Positions 18,237-27,081 of a DNA stretch of 64,000 nucleotides are shown here, in pieces (position 1 is the first letter of the stretch; every line of letters begins with the position of its first letter). The stretch spans positions 1,116,001 to 1,180,000 of the forward strand of contig NZ_JASF01000005.1 of NCBI RefSeq assembly GCF_000622405.1, in the 5' to 3' direction. The notes under the pieces were generated by a model. That model made no database searches. It was not told the origin of the DNA and worked only from the letters and a program-made list of their open reading frames with translations. Source of the DNA: Sulfitobacter donghicola DSW-25 = KCTC 12864 = JCM 14565. GTDB taxonomy: Bacteria; Pseudomonadota; Alphaproteobacteria; Rhodobacterales; Rhodobacteraceae. The position numbers were made by a program, and so were the translations under genes.

Positions 18237-20080
18237 GTACGTCCGAACAGCCGTTCAATATCGGTGAGTTTTAGTTCAACATAAGTGGGGCGGCCATGGT
18301 TACACTGACCCGAATGTGGGGTTGCCTCCATCTCGCGCAAAAGCGCGTTCATCTCTTCACCGCGCATCCATCGGCCCGAGCGGATCGACCCATGGCAGGC
18401 AACGCGGCTCAGGATCGCTTCGATACGGGCCTGCACCAACAGGCTTTCACCCTCGCCCTCCAGCTCATCAATGATGTCACGCACCATGGCTTCGGCGTTG
18501 ACCTCACCCAAGATCGCGGGCGTTTCACGCACGGCGATAGCGTCACCGCCAAAGGGTTCTAGACCAAGCCCGAATTTTGCCAATTCATCAGCAACGCTGA
18601 GGATCAAAGCACGTTCGGACGCGGAAAGCTCGATAATATCGGGGATAAGCAAAGCCTGAGACGCGACACCGTTTTCCGCCATCTGGTTTTTCAGCTTTTC
18701 ATAGACCAGACGTTCATGCGCGGCGTGCTGATCAACGATCACCATACCCGTCGCTGTTTGGGCGATAATATAGTTTTCATGCACCTGACCGCGGGCAGTG
18801 CCCAGTGGATATTCAATGGGCTGTTCGGCTTCAACCGATGGTTCTGTAACGGGCGTTTCCACCCGCCCCCACATGCCGCGCATTTCGGCAAACCCTTCGG
18901 GGGCTTGGGCCTGATAGGACGTGTGCCGCGCCCCCGTTGAAGGGCGGTCCATCTGGTAAACGCGGGCCTCGCCTGTATTCTCGGGGCGCATCGCACCCAA
19001 GGTCGCATCCGCCACCGTGCTAGACGCGCGGTGACCTGCATTCGCCAGCGCATGGCGCAGCGCCGAGACAATCAACCCCCGCACGACACCAGGATCGCGA
19101 AAGCGGACTTCGGATTTGGCGGGGTGAACGTTCACATCGACCAAATTGGGGTCACAATCCACAAATAGGGCGGCAGCAGGATGGCGATCACGGCTGAGGA
19201 AATCGAAATAGGCCCCGCGAAGCGCACCGATTAGCATTTTGTCTTTAACAGGTCGGCCATTCACAAACAGATATTGCGCAACCGCGCTGCCGCGCGAATA
19301 GGTCGGCAGCGCCGCAAAGCCCGTTAGGTGAAATCCCTCGCGCTCTGCGTCGATCGGCAAGGCGTTTTCAGCAAAATCCTTACCCAAGACCTGACGTAGA
19401 CGGCCATGAAGCGCCTCAAACATCTCGCCTTGTTCGGCCTCGGCGCGAAACACGTCTCGCCCCGGCCCGTCACCAGATACGTCACGCAAAACAAACCGCA
19501 CAAACGGCTCCGCCATCGCCAAACGCTTGATCACATCCCCAATCGCCTGTGCCTCGGCACGATCCGTGCGCAGGAATTTGAGCCGCGCTGGCGTTGCATA
19601 GAAAAGGTCGCGGAGCGTAACGACCGTGCCCGCGCTCAGCCCTGCGGGTTTGACCGCTTCATGTTTACCACCCGTCACATTTATCTCTGCGCCCTCATGC
19701 CCTTTGGCACGGCTGGTGATGGTCAATCGGCCAACCGAGCCGAGCGATGGCAAGGCCTCTCCCCGAAATCCGAAGGAATGAATGTTGAGCAAGTCCGAGC
19801 CGTCAATCTTGGATGTTGCGTGACGCGACAGCGCCAAAGGGAGATCATCACCCGAGATGCCGCAACCGTCATCCGTCACGCGGATAAGGGTCTTACCGCC
19901 ATCGGCGTACTCAATAGTGATCCGTGTCGCCCCTGCATCAATAGCGTTTTCTACCAGCTCTTTCACCGCCGAGGCCGGACGTTCAACAACTTCGCCAGCG
20001 GCAATGCGGTTGATCGCCGTTTCATCCAATTGGCGGATTACGGGCTGTGATGCGCTTATGTTGGGGGTCGGTTGAGCCAT
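18233..20080 (-). CDS. mutL: DNA mismatch repair protein MutL
   Basis: 615 aa. The N-terminal GHKL ATPase shows INRIAAGEVVERP and ELVENAIDAGA, then DDGCGI and FGFRGEALPS. The C-terminal domain contains DQHAAHERLVYE, fitting the DQHA(X)2E(X)4E metal-binding endonuclease motif, with CHGSIRSG and the CNHGRPT end. It is thus a nicking MutL, unlike the E. coli protein. The ATG at 20080 fits the usual family start; the upstream reading to 20107 adds nine residues. It is translated just before rmuC. Confidence 0.95.
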   Translation of the reverse strand: MAQPTPNISASQPVIRQLDETAINRIAAGEVVERPASAVKELVENAIDAGATRITIEYADGGKTLIRVTDDGCGISGDDLPLALSRHATSKIDGSDLLNIHSFGFRGEALPSLGSVGRLTITSRAKGHEGAEINVTGGKHEAVKPAGLSAGTVVTLRDLFYATPARLKFLRTDRAEAQAIGDVIKRLAMAEPFVRFVLRDVSGDGPGRDVFRAEAEQGEMFEALHGRLRQVLGKDFAENALPIDAEREGFHLTGFAALPTYSRGSAVAQYLFVNGRPVKDKMLIGALRGAYFDFLSRDRHPAAALFVDCDPNLVDVNVHPAKSEVRFRDPGVVRGLIVSALRHALANAGHRASSTVADATLGAMRPENTGEARVYQMDRPSTGARHTSYQAQAPEGFAEMRGMWGRVETPVTEPSVEAEQPIEYPLGTARGQVHENYIIAQTATGMVIVDQHAAHERLVYEKLKNQMAENGVASQALLIPDIIELSASERALILSVADELAKFGLGLEPFGGDAIAVRETPAILGEVNAEAMVRDIIDELEGEGESLLVQARIEAILSRVACHGSIRSGRWMRGEEMNALLREMEATPHSGQCNHGRPTYVELKLTDIERLFGRT

Positions 20081-20166
20081 GCCGCAAGACTTAGCACAGG
20101 CAGGCACGATTCTGAAACCCGCTGCGCAGGGTTATCCCCAGCAGTTTTTATATGCTTTCCGACAGC

Positions 20167-20976
20167 CTATAGCGGCATATGGCGGTTCACATCTTTGTAG
20201 AGCAGATACCGGAATGGCTGGTCGCCAGTTGCAATACATGCTTGGGGACAAAACGCGCGCAGCCACATGAAATCACCTGCTTCCACAGGCACCCAATCCT
20301 TGTTCAATAGATAATCGGCTGACCCTTGCAGCACGTACAGCCCGTGTTCCATCACATGGGTTTCTGCAAAAGGAATGCGCCCACCTGGTTGGAAGGTGAC
20401 GATGTTCACGTGCATATCATGGCGCAGGTCAGTGGGGTCTACAAAACGGGTTGTTGCCCAAACACCGTCGCAATCGGGCATCTCGGTCGGCGCGACCGCC
20501 TGATCGGAGGTTACAAATGCCTCTGGTACATCGACACCCTCTGCCCCGATATATCGCTTGCGGATCCAATGGAATTGGCTGGCGGTTTTGCCATCGTTCC
20601 AGATTGTCCAAACCGTATCTGGCGGAATGTAAGCGTAGCCGCCCGCCTCTAGCACGTGGCGCGCGCCGTCTATGTTCAAAACAATCTGTCCCGACGCGAC
20701 AAACACAACCGATTGCGCCTCTTCGTCTATCTCTGGCGCATCCGATCCCCCACCCGGAGAAAGCTCGACCGCATACTGGCTAAAGGTTTCAGCAAAACCT
20801 GAAAGAGGGCGCGCCAACACCCACATCCGCATACCTGTCCAATTGGGCAGATAGCTGGTGACAATATCACGCTGAGTGACAGCGGGAAGAACCGCGTAAG
20901 CATCCGTGAAAACGGCCGTCCCTTCGGGCGACTCTGATTGATCCGGCAGTCCGGCAGGGGGAAAGGCGTATTTCAT
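20167..20976 (-). CDS. allE: (S)-ureidoglycine aminohydrolase, bicupin
   Basis: 269 aa with two cupin domains. The N-terminal one includes ETFSQYAVELSPGGGSD and the C-terminal one ETHVMEHGLYVLQGSADY, whose Glu/His residues bind Mn in the AllE/YlbA family. The enzyme removes ammonia from (S)-ureidoglycine during allantoin breakdown. ATG 20976 follows GGAGTATC. No other purine catabolic gene is adjacent, so it is either isolated from its pathway or a related cupin of other function; the full-length match to AllE makes the first more likely. Confidence 0.85.
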   Translation of the reverse strand: MKYAFPPAGLPDQSESPEGTAVFTDAYAVLPAVTQRDIVTSYLPNWTGMRMWVLARPLSGFAETFSQYAVELSPGGGSDAPEIDEEAQSVVFVASGQIVLNIDGARHVLEAGGYAYIPPDTVWTIWNDGKTASQFHWIRKRYIGAEGVDVPEAFVTSDQAVAPTEMPDCDGVWATTRFVDPTDLRHDMHVNIVTFQPGGRIPFAETHVMEHGLYVLQGSADYLLNKDWVPVEAGDFMWLRAFCPQACIATGDQPFRYLLYKDVNRHMPL

Positions 20977-21081
20977 TTTGATACTCCGGCTTGGGAAACA
21001 ACAGGCATAATGATCAGTTGGTTTATTCCTGCCCTAAGGCCTCAAAACTTACCATCCCTTATCAAAACCCCAAACTCACCC

Positions 21082-21118
21082 CTAAAAACAGTCAGGCCGG
21101 ACATCTCTGTCCGGCCTG
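21082..21118 (-). terminator. Rho-independent terminator after the LysM gene
   Basis: CAGGCCGGACA pairs with TGTCCGGCCTG around a 4-base loop (21093-21118). On the minus strand ACTGTTTTTAGG follows. Confidence 0.8.
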
Positions 21119-21164
21119 CCGCTCACCCGACGCCGTCGAGACGTCAATTTTTATTATTTTTATG

Positions 21165-21758
21165 TCAGCTGGGTATTATTAACCGCTGGCCTACTTGGAT
21201 CTTGTCGGGTGATTGTAACGTGTCTTGGGTCGCCTCAAAAAGCTGCTGGTCGGCGTTTGGCGTTCCATAAGAGTGCAGCGAAATATCCGCAAGGCGATCC
21301 CCGCCCTGCAGAGAAATGATGCGTTGCGCGCCGAATTCTGCAGCCTGTGTATTCAACGCAAATGATGTGGTTTTCTCCATCGCAATGGGTTGTTCAGCGA
21401 AATCACCGCTGAAAATCAAATAGGCCGTCGACATCCCCATCAAAAAGGTGAAGCACAAAAACGCAATCAGACCTAGCAACTGTGCGTTCCGCCTCAGAAA
21501 GCTTGGATCGGCAGGAGACATCAAACCAGTCGCTGCGAAAACTGGCGCTTCTGGCTCTGGCTCAAAAACGGGTGAGGGAACATGAACAACTTGCCTCTTT
21601 TTCTGAGGTTCAACCTGTTCAGGTTCTGGTACCGGTTCTGGCTGTGTGACCAATTGCTCTGGCTGTTCTGGCTGTGTGACCAACTGTTCTGGCTGTTCAG
21701 CCAATTCTTCACCGCTGCGAATGCTTGTGAATGAAATTTTCGGATTTTGCTGCGTCAC
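21165..21758 (-). CDS. Membrane-anchored LysM-domain protein with Glu/Pro/Gln-rich region
   Basis: About 197 aa. A cytoplasmic N-terminal part rich in Glu, Pro and Gln contains a doubled 10-residue unit (EQLVTQPEQP). One membrane helix follows (around residues 95-120, LGLIAFLCFTFLMG), then a periplasmic tail whose last 50 residues look like LysM: GGDRLADISLHSYG, then PDKIQVGQRLIIPS. LysM binds peptidoglycan. The start is a GTG at 21758 overlapping the previous stop (GTGA) with AGGAAC upstream; an in-frame start at 21797 lies inside the preceding gene. The layout recalls FimV- or SPOR-like cell wall adaptors, but the family is unknown to me. Confidence 0.7.
   Translation of the reverse strand: MTQQNPKISFTSIRSGEELAEQPEQLVTQPEQPEQLVTQPEPVPEPEQVEPQKKRQVVHVPSPVFEPEPEAPVFAATGLMSPADPSFLRRNAQLLGLIAFLCFTFLMGMSTAYLIFSGDFAEQPIAMEKTTSFALNTQAAEFGAQRIISLQGGDRLADISLHSYGTPNADQQLFEATQDTLQSPDKIQVGQRLIIPS
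21636..21695. repeat. Two-copy 30-bp tandem repeat in the LysM gene
   Basis: TTCTGGCTGTGTGACCAA recurs with a period of 30 bp (starts at 21636 and 21666). It encodes the doubled EQLVTQPEQP unit and keeps the frame, so copy number could change without breaking the gene. Confidence 0.75.
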
Positions 21759-21988
21759 TTTGCTTGTTCCTGAAGTGTCAGGCCCAAAGCGGACCAAACC
21801 TGTATGCCACCACCGTAGTAGCGATTTTCGTCTAACGGAGGCCTCGCATGCAGGAACACAGGCGAAATACGGGTTTCGCTGCCTTCAAACATGAACTGAT
21901 CCTGTCCATTCACATTGTATTCATTTGCTAACGACATTGTGGCGCCAACCCCCAACATCGCGGCGAAAATCGCTGTTTCTTTCTTCAT
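21755..21988 (-). CDS. Small exported protein of unknown function
   Basis: 77 aa. MKKETAIFAAMLGVGATMSLA is a good Sec signal peptide, leaving about 56 residues starting NEYNVNGQD and containing PPLDENRYYGGG and a Gln/Leu-rich end. I do not recognise it. ATG 21988 follows GGGGGCGGA; the longer reading to 22093 has no signal peptide. Its TGA overlaps the GTG of the LysM gene, so the two are made together. A role at the cell envelope is inferred from export and partner only. Confidence 0.65.
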   Translation of the reverse strand: MKKETAIFAAMLGVGATMSLANEYNVNGQDQFMFEGSETRISPVFLHARPPLDENRYYGGGIQVWSALGLTLQEQAK

Positions 21989-22367
21989 TCCGCCCCCTAG
22001 GCTATGCACACCGGAAATAGCGGTAACAGCCACAAAGACGGTGTTTCGAAGAATATGGCACCAGATATAGGCTGATAGAGAATCACTCGTCAAAGTAAAA
22101 ACGAATCACGATTCGGATATTTTTCAAAACCTAGGCCCAAGCGGGATTGCCCCACTCTTGTTACGTGTGGATACTTTCAAACTGGGCCAAAATTTCATCC
22201 CTAGGTTGCATGGTGAATTTTTATCTTTGCGCCACAAACTCCAAACACAGCCCATAATCCTCACGATTGGAAAACGATTGACCTAACGGCGCAGGCGCTT
22301 CTTCGCCTTGCATCACGCCTTGGTCACATGCGAGTTTAGGCAAGAATTTCCCGAAAGGTGCCGTCCC
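21989..22367. other. Gene-free divergent region before deoC
   Basis: About 380 bp between the small exported protein and deoC, transcribed away from each other. It holds an inverted repeat CGAATC-AC-GATTCG (22102-22115) and two close copies of ACGATTG near 22262-22280. Both promoters should lie here. I see no convincing ORF or RNA gene. Confidence 0.5.
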
Positions 22368-23369
22368 ATGTCTGTTGATACGATTCAGCCCGTTTCCGCT
22401 GCTACTGCCCATCTTCCGCAGGTAACCGAGCCCCGAAATGCCGGTATCCCGCTGGATTTGAATTGGGTGTTGAGTGCGCAGGCGAATACATCCGCCATCG
22501 AACGCCGTGCCGCGTCCTTGCCTGCCCGCCGATCTGTCAAAAAAGAGTATCAGGCCGCTTGGTTATTAAAAGCGATCACCTGCATTGATCTGACCACCTT
22601 GTCTGGCGATGACACAGCTAGGCGGGTTGCGCGCCTTTGTGCCAAGGCGAAACAACCTGTAGCGACCAAAACGCTGGCAGCATTAGGGGTAGAGCCCATT
22701 ACAACGGGGGCTGTCTGCGTTTACCACGAAATGGTCGAACCCGCGGTTGAGGCTCTGCGCGGCAGCGGCATTCCCGTTGCAGCAGTTTCCACAGGGTTTC
22801 CTGCTGGTCTGTCGCCCCTGCCTCTTCGCATCGCCGAAATCGAACAAAGCGTTGCAGCCGGTGCCACCGAGATTGATATCGTGATCTCGCGTAGACATGT
22901 TTTAGAGGGCAACTGGCAAGCGTTGTATGATGAGATGCGGGCCTTTCGCGATGCATGCGGCGAAGCCCATGTAAAGGCGATCCTTGCGACTGGTGAGCTG
23001 GGCAGTTTGCGCAATGTCGCGCGCGCCTCGTTGGTGTGCATGATGGCGGGTGCCGATTTCATCAAGACCTCAACAGGAAAGGAAAGCGTGAATGCCACGC
23101 TGCCCGTTACCTTGGTCATGATCCGCGCCATTCGCGACTATTATGACCGCACCGGTTTGCGTGTCGGCTATAAGCCTGCTGGCGGCATTTCAAAGGCCAA
23201 AGATGCAATCACATACCTTGCCCTGATCAAGGAAGAGCTGGGTGATCGGTGGTTGCAACCCGACCTATTCCGCTTTGGCGCGTCCTCGCTGCTAAATGAT
23301 ATTGAGCGCCAGTTAGAACACCACGTTAGCGGCGCTTACTCCGCTGGCTATCGCCACCCAACATCCTGA
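22368..23369 (+). CDS. deoC: Deoxyribose-phosphate aldolase
   Basis: 333 aa class I aldolase that splits 2-deoxyribose-5-phosphate into acetaldehyde and glyceraldehyde-3-phosphate. The Schiff-base Lys is in ADFIKTSTGK and the second Lys in VGYKPAGGIS; the early Asp is in ITCIDLTTL. It belongs to the longer (over 300 aa) DeoC branch with an N-terminal extension. ATG 22368 is preceded by AAAGG; the reading from 22308 lacks support. The next gene, an aldehyde dehydrogenase 16 bp downstream, can remove the acetaldehyde. Confidence 0.93.
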   Translation: MSVDTIQPVSAATAHLPQVTEPRNAGIPLDLNWVLSAQANTSAIERRAASLPARRSVKKEYQAAWLLKAITCIDLTTLSGDDTARRVARLCAKAKQPVATKTLAALGVEPITTGAVCVYHEMVEPAVEALRGSGIPVAAVSTGFPAGLSPLPLRIAEIEQSVAAGATEIDIVISRRHVLEGNWQALYDEMRAFRDACGEAHVKAILATGELGSLRNVARASLVCMMAGADFIKTSTGKESVNATLPVTLVMIRAIRDYYDRTGLRVGYKPAGGISKAKDAITYLALIKEELGDRWLQPDLFRFGASSLLNDIERQLEHHVSGAYSAGYRHPTS

Positions 23370-23385
23370 GCCACGAGGCACACAC

Positions 23386-25722
23386 ATGACCGTTTCCGAA
23401 ATTTTCGAGACCATGGACTATGGTACCGCACCTGAATCCGCCGCCGAGGCTTTGGCGTGGATTGTTGATCAAGGTGGCAAGTTTGGCCACTTTATCGACG
23501 GGGAAATGACCGCCGCTGGCACGCCCTTTGAAACCCGCAATCCCGCAACGGGCGACGTATTGGCCACGCTCACGCAGGGCACCCAAGCAGATGTGGACGC
23601 CGCCGTAAAAGCCGCCCGTCGCGCCCAACCGAAATGGGAGGCAGCGGGTGGCCCAGCACGGGCAAAAGTGTTGTACGCTCTCGCACGTCTGCTGCAAAAG
23701 CACAGCCGCCTGTTCGCGGTGCTGGAAAGCCTTGATAACGGAAAACCGATCCGCGAAGCGCGTGATATTGATATCCCACAGGCGCAGCGTCACTTTTATT
23801 TTCATGCAGGCATGGCGCAGCTTATGCCAAGCGAATTGCCAGACGCGCAGGCGCTGGGTGTTTGCGGTCAGGTTATCCCGTGGAACTTCCCTCTTTTGAT
23901 GCTGGCGTGGAAGATCGCTCCGGCATTGGCGATGGGCAACACGGTTGTTCTGAAACCCGCTGAATATACCTCGCTCACCGCAATGCTGTTTGCTGACATC
24001 TGTGGCCAAGCAGGCGTGCCAAAGGGCGTTGTGAACATCGTCACGGGTGACGGTGCGGTGGGTGAAATGGTTGTTTCGGCAGATGTCGACAAGGTCGCCT
24101 TTACTGGCTCTACCGCAGTGGGGCGGCGCATTCGCGAGGCAACGGCAGGCAGCGGCAAGGCTCTAACGCTCGAACTGGGGGGTAAATCGCCCTATATCGT
24201 TTTCGACGATGCGGATATCGATTCCGCAGTCGAAGGATTGGTGGATGCGATTTGGTTTAATCAGGGCCAAGTCTGCTGTGCCGGATCACGTTTGCTGGTC
24301 CATGAACCTGTCGCCGATTTATTCCACACCAAATTGCGGGCGCGGATGGACAAATTGCGGGTTGGTTCTCCGCTGGACAAAAGCATCGATGTCGGTGCGA
24401 TCGTTGATCCTAAACAACACGAAACCATTTCGGCGCTTGTTTCGGCCAATACCGCAGGTGAGACCTATGTCGCCGATTGCGCGATCCCCGAGACTGGCAG
24501 CTTTTATCCCCCCACCCTGATCACCGATCTCCAGCCCGCCGACACGCTCATGCAGGAAGAGATCTTTGGCCCTGTGTTGGTGTCCTCCACCTTCCGCACC
24601 CCCGCCGAGGCGGTAAGCATCGCGAACAACACCCGCTATGGGCTGGCGGCTACGATCTGGAGTGAGAATGTTAACCTCGCGCTGGATATCGCGCCGAAAC
24701 TGGTCGCGGGGATCGTTTGGATCAATGGCACTAACATGATGGATGCCGCCGCAGGCTTTGGCGGCGTCAGAGAAAGCGGCTTTGGCCGTGAAGGCGGCTG
24801 GGAAGGGCTCAGCGCTTATACGAAATCCAAAGCGCCCCAAAAGCAGGTGAAACCGATTGCACCGATGACAGGCAGCGGCGCGCCCAGTGATGGGATCGAC
24901 CGCACTGCCAAATTGTATATCGGTGGCAAACAAGCGCGACCTGACAGCGGTTACTCGGCACAGGTTTGGGCCAAGAACGGCGTCCTGTTAGGCCACGCAC
25001 CTCAGGCAAGCCGCAAAGATGTACGCAACGCGGTTGAGGCCGCACATGCCGCCAAAGGCTGGAGCAAGACCACAGGGCACCTACGCGCCCAAATTCTGTA
25101 TTTCATCGCCGAAAACCTGACTGCCCGTGCCGAGGAGTTCGCCCACCGTCTGGACCAAATGCAGGGCGGAAAAACAGGTGCGAAAGAAGTTGAAGCCGCT
25201 GTACAGAGCTTGTTCACCTATGCGGCTTGGGCCGACAAATATGACGGTCAGGTCCATGGCGTACCCATTCGCGGGGTCGCGATGGCGATGAAAGAGCCTG
25301 TTGGTGTTATCGGCGCGCTTTGCTCGGCTGCGGCACCGTTGGCAGGGCTGGTCGGCGCGATGGCACCAGCCATTGCAATGGGTAACCGCGTGATCCTCAG
25401 CGCGTCCGAACCTTTCCCGCTGGCCGCGACCGACTTTAGCCAAGTTCTGGAAACATCCGACGTTCCTGCCGGTGTGGTGAATATCCTGACTGGCCCACAA
25501 GGCGATGTCGCCGATGCCATGGCCCGCCACATGGATATTGATGCAGTCTGGAGCTTTGGTGATCCCGATCTCGATCAGGTTGTCGAGGCAGGTTCAGCCA
25601 GCAACCTAAAGCGGACTTGGGTGCAGAATGGCAAAGCCATTGATTGGGCCACGCCGCCCGCCAAAACCTTCCTCAGCCAAGCAACCGAGATCAAAAATAT
25701 CTGGGTCCCTTACGGCGAGTAA
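23386..25722 (+). CDS. Two-domain aldehyde dehydrogenase, ALDH16 type
   Basis: 778 aa. Residues about 30-485 are a full ALDH domain with VIPWNFPL, the Glu in LELGGKSP, the catalytic Cys in GQVCCAGS and EEIFGPVL. Residues about 500-778 are a second, shortened ALDH-like domain that keeps the Rossmann outline (GNRVILSASE, PAGVVNILTG) but has LCSAAAPL in place of the PWNFP motif and ends before a catalytic Glu or Cys. This is the ALDH16 layout. Paired with deoC it likely oxidises acetaldehyde to acetate with NAD; the second domain is probably structural. Confidence 0.9.
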   Translation: MTVSEIFETMDYGTAPESAAEALAWIVDQGGKFGHFIDGEMTAAGTPFETRNPATGDVLATLTQGTQADVDAAVKAARRAQPKWEAAGGPARAKVLYALARLLQKHSRLFAVLESLDNGKPIREARDIDIPQAQRHFYFHAGMAQLMPSELPDAQALGVCGQVIPWNFPLLMLAWKIAPALAMGNTVVLKPAEYTSLTAMLFADICGQAGVPKGVVNIVTGDGAVGEMVVSADVDKVAFTGSTAVGRRIREATAGSGKALTLELGGKSPYIVFDDADIDSAVEGLVDAIWFNQGQVCCAGSRLLVHEPVADLFHTKLRARMDKLRVGSPLDKSIDVGAIVDPKQHETISALVSANTAGETYVADCAIPETGSFYPPTLITDLQPADTLMQEEIFGPVLVSSTFRTPAEAVSIANNTRYGLAATIWSENVNLALDIAPKLVAGIVWINGTNMMDAAAGFGGVRESGFGREGGWEGLSAYTKSKAPQKQVKPIAPMTGSGAPSDGIDRTAKLYIGGKQARPDSGYSAQVWAKNGVLLGHAPQASRKDVRNAVEAAHAAKGWSKTTGHLRAQILYFIAENLTARAEEFAHRLDQMQGGKTGAKEVEAAVQSLFTYAAWADKYDGQVHGVPIRGVAMAMKEPVGVIGALCSAAAPLAGLVGAMAPAIAMGNRVILSASEPFPLAATDFSQVLETSDVPAGVVNILTGPQGDVADAMARHMDIDAVWSFGDPDLDQVVEAGSASNLKRTWVQNGKAIDWATPPAKTFLSQATEIKNIWVPYGE

Positions 25723-25723
25723 T

Positions 25724-25764
25724 AAAAACCCAGTACTGCACCCCGTCACAGGGATGCAGTACTG
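25724..25764 (-). terminator. Terminator for the M16 peptidase operon
   Basis: CAGTACTGCA pairs perfectly with TGCAGTACTG (25731-25764). On the minus strand GGGTTTTTATT follows. It also separates the convergent ALDH16 gene. Confidence 0.8.
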
Positions 25765-25770
25765 AACCGG

Positions 25771-27081
25771 TTATTCGGAAGCCAACCCTTCAGGTTGCCC
25801 CACAACCACAAAATGCAGTGCATCAGGATCCAATAGTTCAGCGGCGACACGTTTGACTTCTTCAGTCGTCACACGATCAACCCGCGCATTGCGCGTTTTT
25901 ACATACTCAGGATCAAGGCCAATTGACTGCATTCCAACAAGAATGCCCGCAATAGTGCCGTTGCCGTCAAACCGTAGCGGATAGGATCCCGTCAGGTATG
26001 TCTTGGCGTCTTGCACTTCTTCCTCTGTCAGGCCTTCCTCCGCCGCCAGTCGCCATTGATCTCGGATCACCTCGATTGCTTCGGCGATACGATCGTTGGC
26101 CGAGCTGACAGACCCCATGTAGCTATTCGCCAGATCACGCGGAGATAGATATGAATACACCCCATAAGTCAGGCCGCGTTTTTCACGGACTTCGTTCATC
26201 AGGCGACTTTCAAAAGACCCCCCGCCCAACACTTGGTTCAGGATGATCGCTGCAAAATAATCGTCATCGTCTACCGCAATCCCACGTTGTCCAAATAGCG
26301 CGACCGACTGCGGTGTTTCGAAATCCACCACAGTTGTTCCGCCACTAATCTGTGGTTCCACCTTTGGCGGTAATGCTGGGCCGCTTTCAGGCAAACCTTC
26401 TAACAGCGTATCAACCAATGCACCCAATTGTTCTGGTGTGATATCACCTGATGCACCAACCAACACGCGGTCACGGACCAGCACGTTTTTGTGCGCTTCG
26501 AACAGATCGTCCCGCGTAAGAGCAGCAACTGATTCAGGTGTCCCTGCATCGACGCTGCCATAGGGGTGATCGCCGTAAGCCATCTGCGCAAAGGTCCTCG
26601 ACGCGATGTCGTTTGGGTCTTTTTCGTCAAATGCCAAACCGGAAATCACCTGTGCTCGTACCCGTTCAACATCAGCGTCATCAAAGCGGGGAGACTGTAG
26701 AACATCCCGTAACAAGGCGACCGATGCATCAAAATTCTCTGTCAAAAACCGAGCCGAAACCGTCAAACTATCCGGCCCAGAGCTAAACCCAAAGCTAGTG
26801 GCAAGCTCTTCACCCGCGCGCGCAAAGGCGCGGGCATCCAAATCACCCGAGCCTTCTTCCAAAAGGCCGGTCATCAGATTAATCGCACCACGCTTCCCTT
26901 CGACGTCCAACGAAGTGCCGCCAAGAAACGAAATCTCTATAGCGACGAACGGTAGTGAGTGCTCTTCCACCAACCACGCCTTTATCCCTCCGTCAGAGGT
27001 CACAGCCTGAATATCTACGTCGGCAAAGGCAGGTAGTGCAGCAGTAGCACCGATGAATGCGGCAGTTGCAAAACGGATCAT
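25771..27081 (-). CDS. M16 (insulinase-family) peptidase, non-catalytic partner
   Basis: 436 aa with a signal peptide (ATAAFIGATAALPAFA). It has the M16 fold (FLGGTSLDVEGKRGAINLMTGLLEEGSG) but lacks the HxxEH zinc motif; in its place is NLMTGLLEEG. The C-terminal half keeps GGGSFESRLMNEVREKRGLTY, which includes the Arg/Tyr substrate pair. Such proteins dimerise with a zinc-bearing partner, here the upstream gene, whose stop it overlaps by 4 bp (ATGA). The pair probably clears peptides in the periplasm. Confidence 0.88.
   Translation of the reverse strand: MIRFATAAFIGATAALPAFADVDIQAVTSDGGIKAWLVEEHSLPFVAIEISFLGGTSLDVEGKRGAINLMTGLLEEGSGDLDARAFARAGEELATSFGFSSGPDSLTVSARFLTENFDASVALLRDVLQSPRFDDADVERVRAQVISGLAFDEKDPNDIASRTFAQMAYGDHPYGSVDAGTPESVAALTRDDLFEAHKNVLVRDRVLVGASGDITPEQLGALVDTLLEGLPESGPALPPKVEPQISGGTTVVDFETPQSVALFGQRGIAVDDDDYFAAIILNQVLGGGSFESRLMNEVREKRGLTYGVYSYLSPRDLANSYMGSVSSANDRIAEAIEVIRDQWRLAAEEGLTEEEVQDAKTYLTGSYPLRFDGNGTIAGILVGMQSIGLDPEYVKTRNARVDRVTTEEVKRVAAELLDPDALHFVVVGQPEGLASE

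Noticed and set aside
20100..20165. DnaA-box-like TTATCCCCA near 20130
   Set aside because: A single imperfect match with no AT-rich unwinding region or origin genes nearby.
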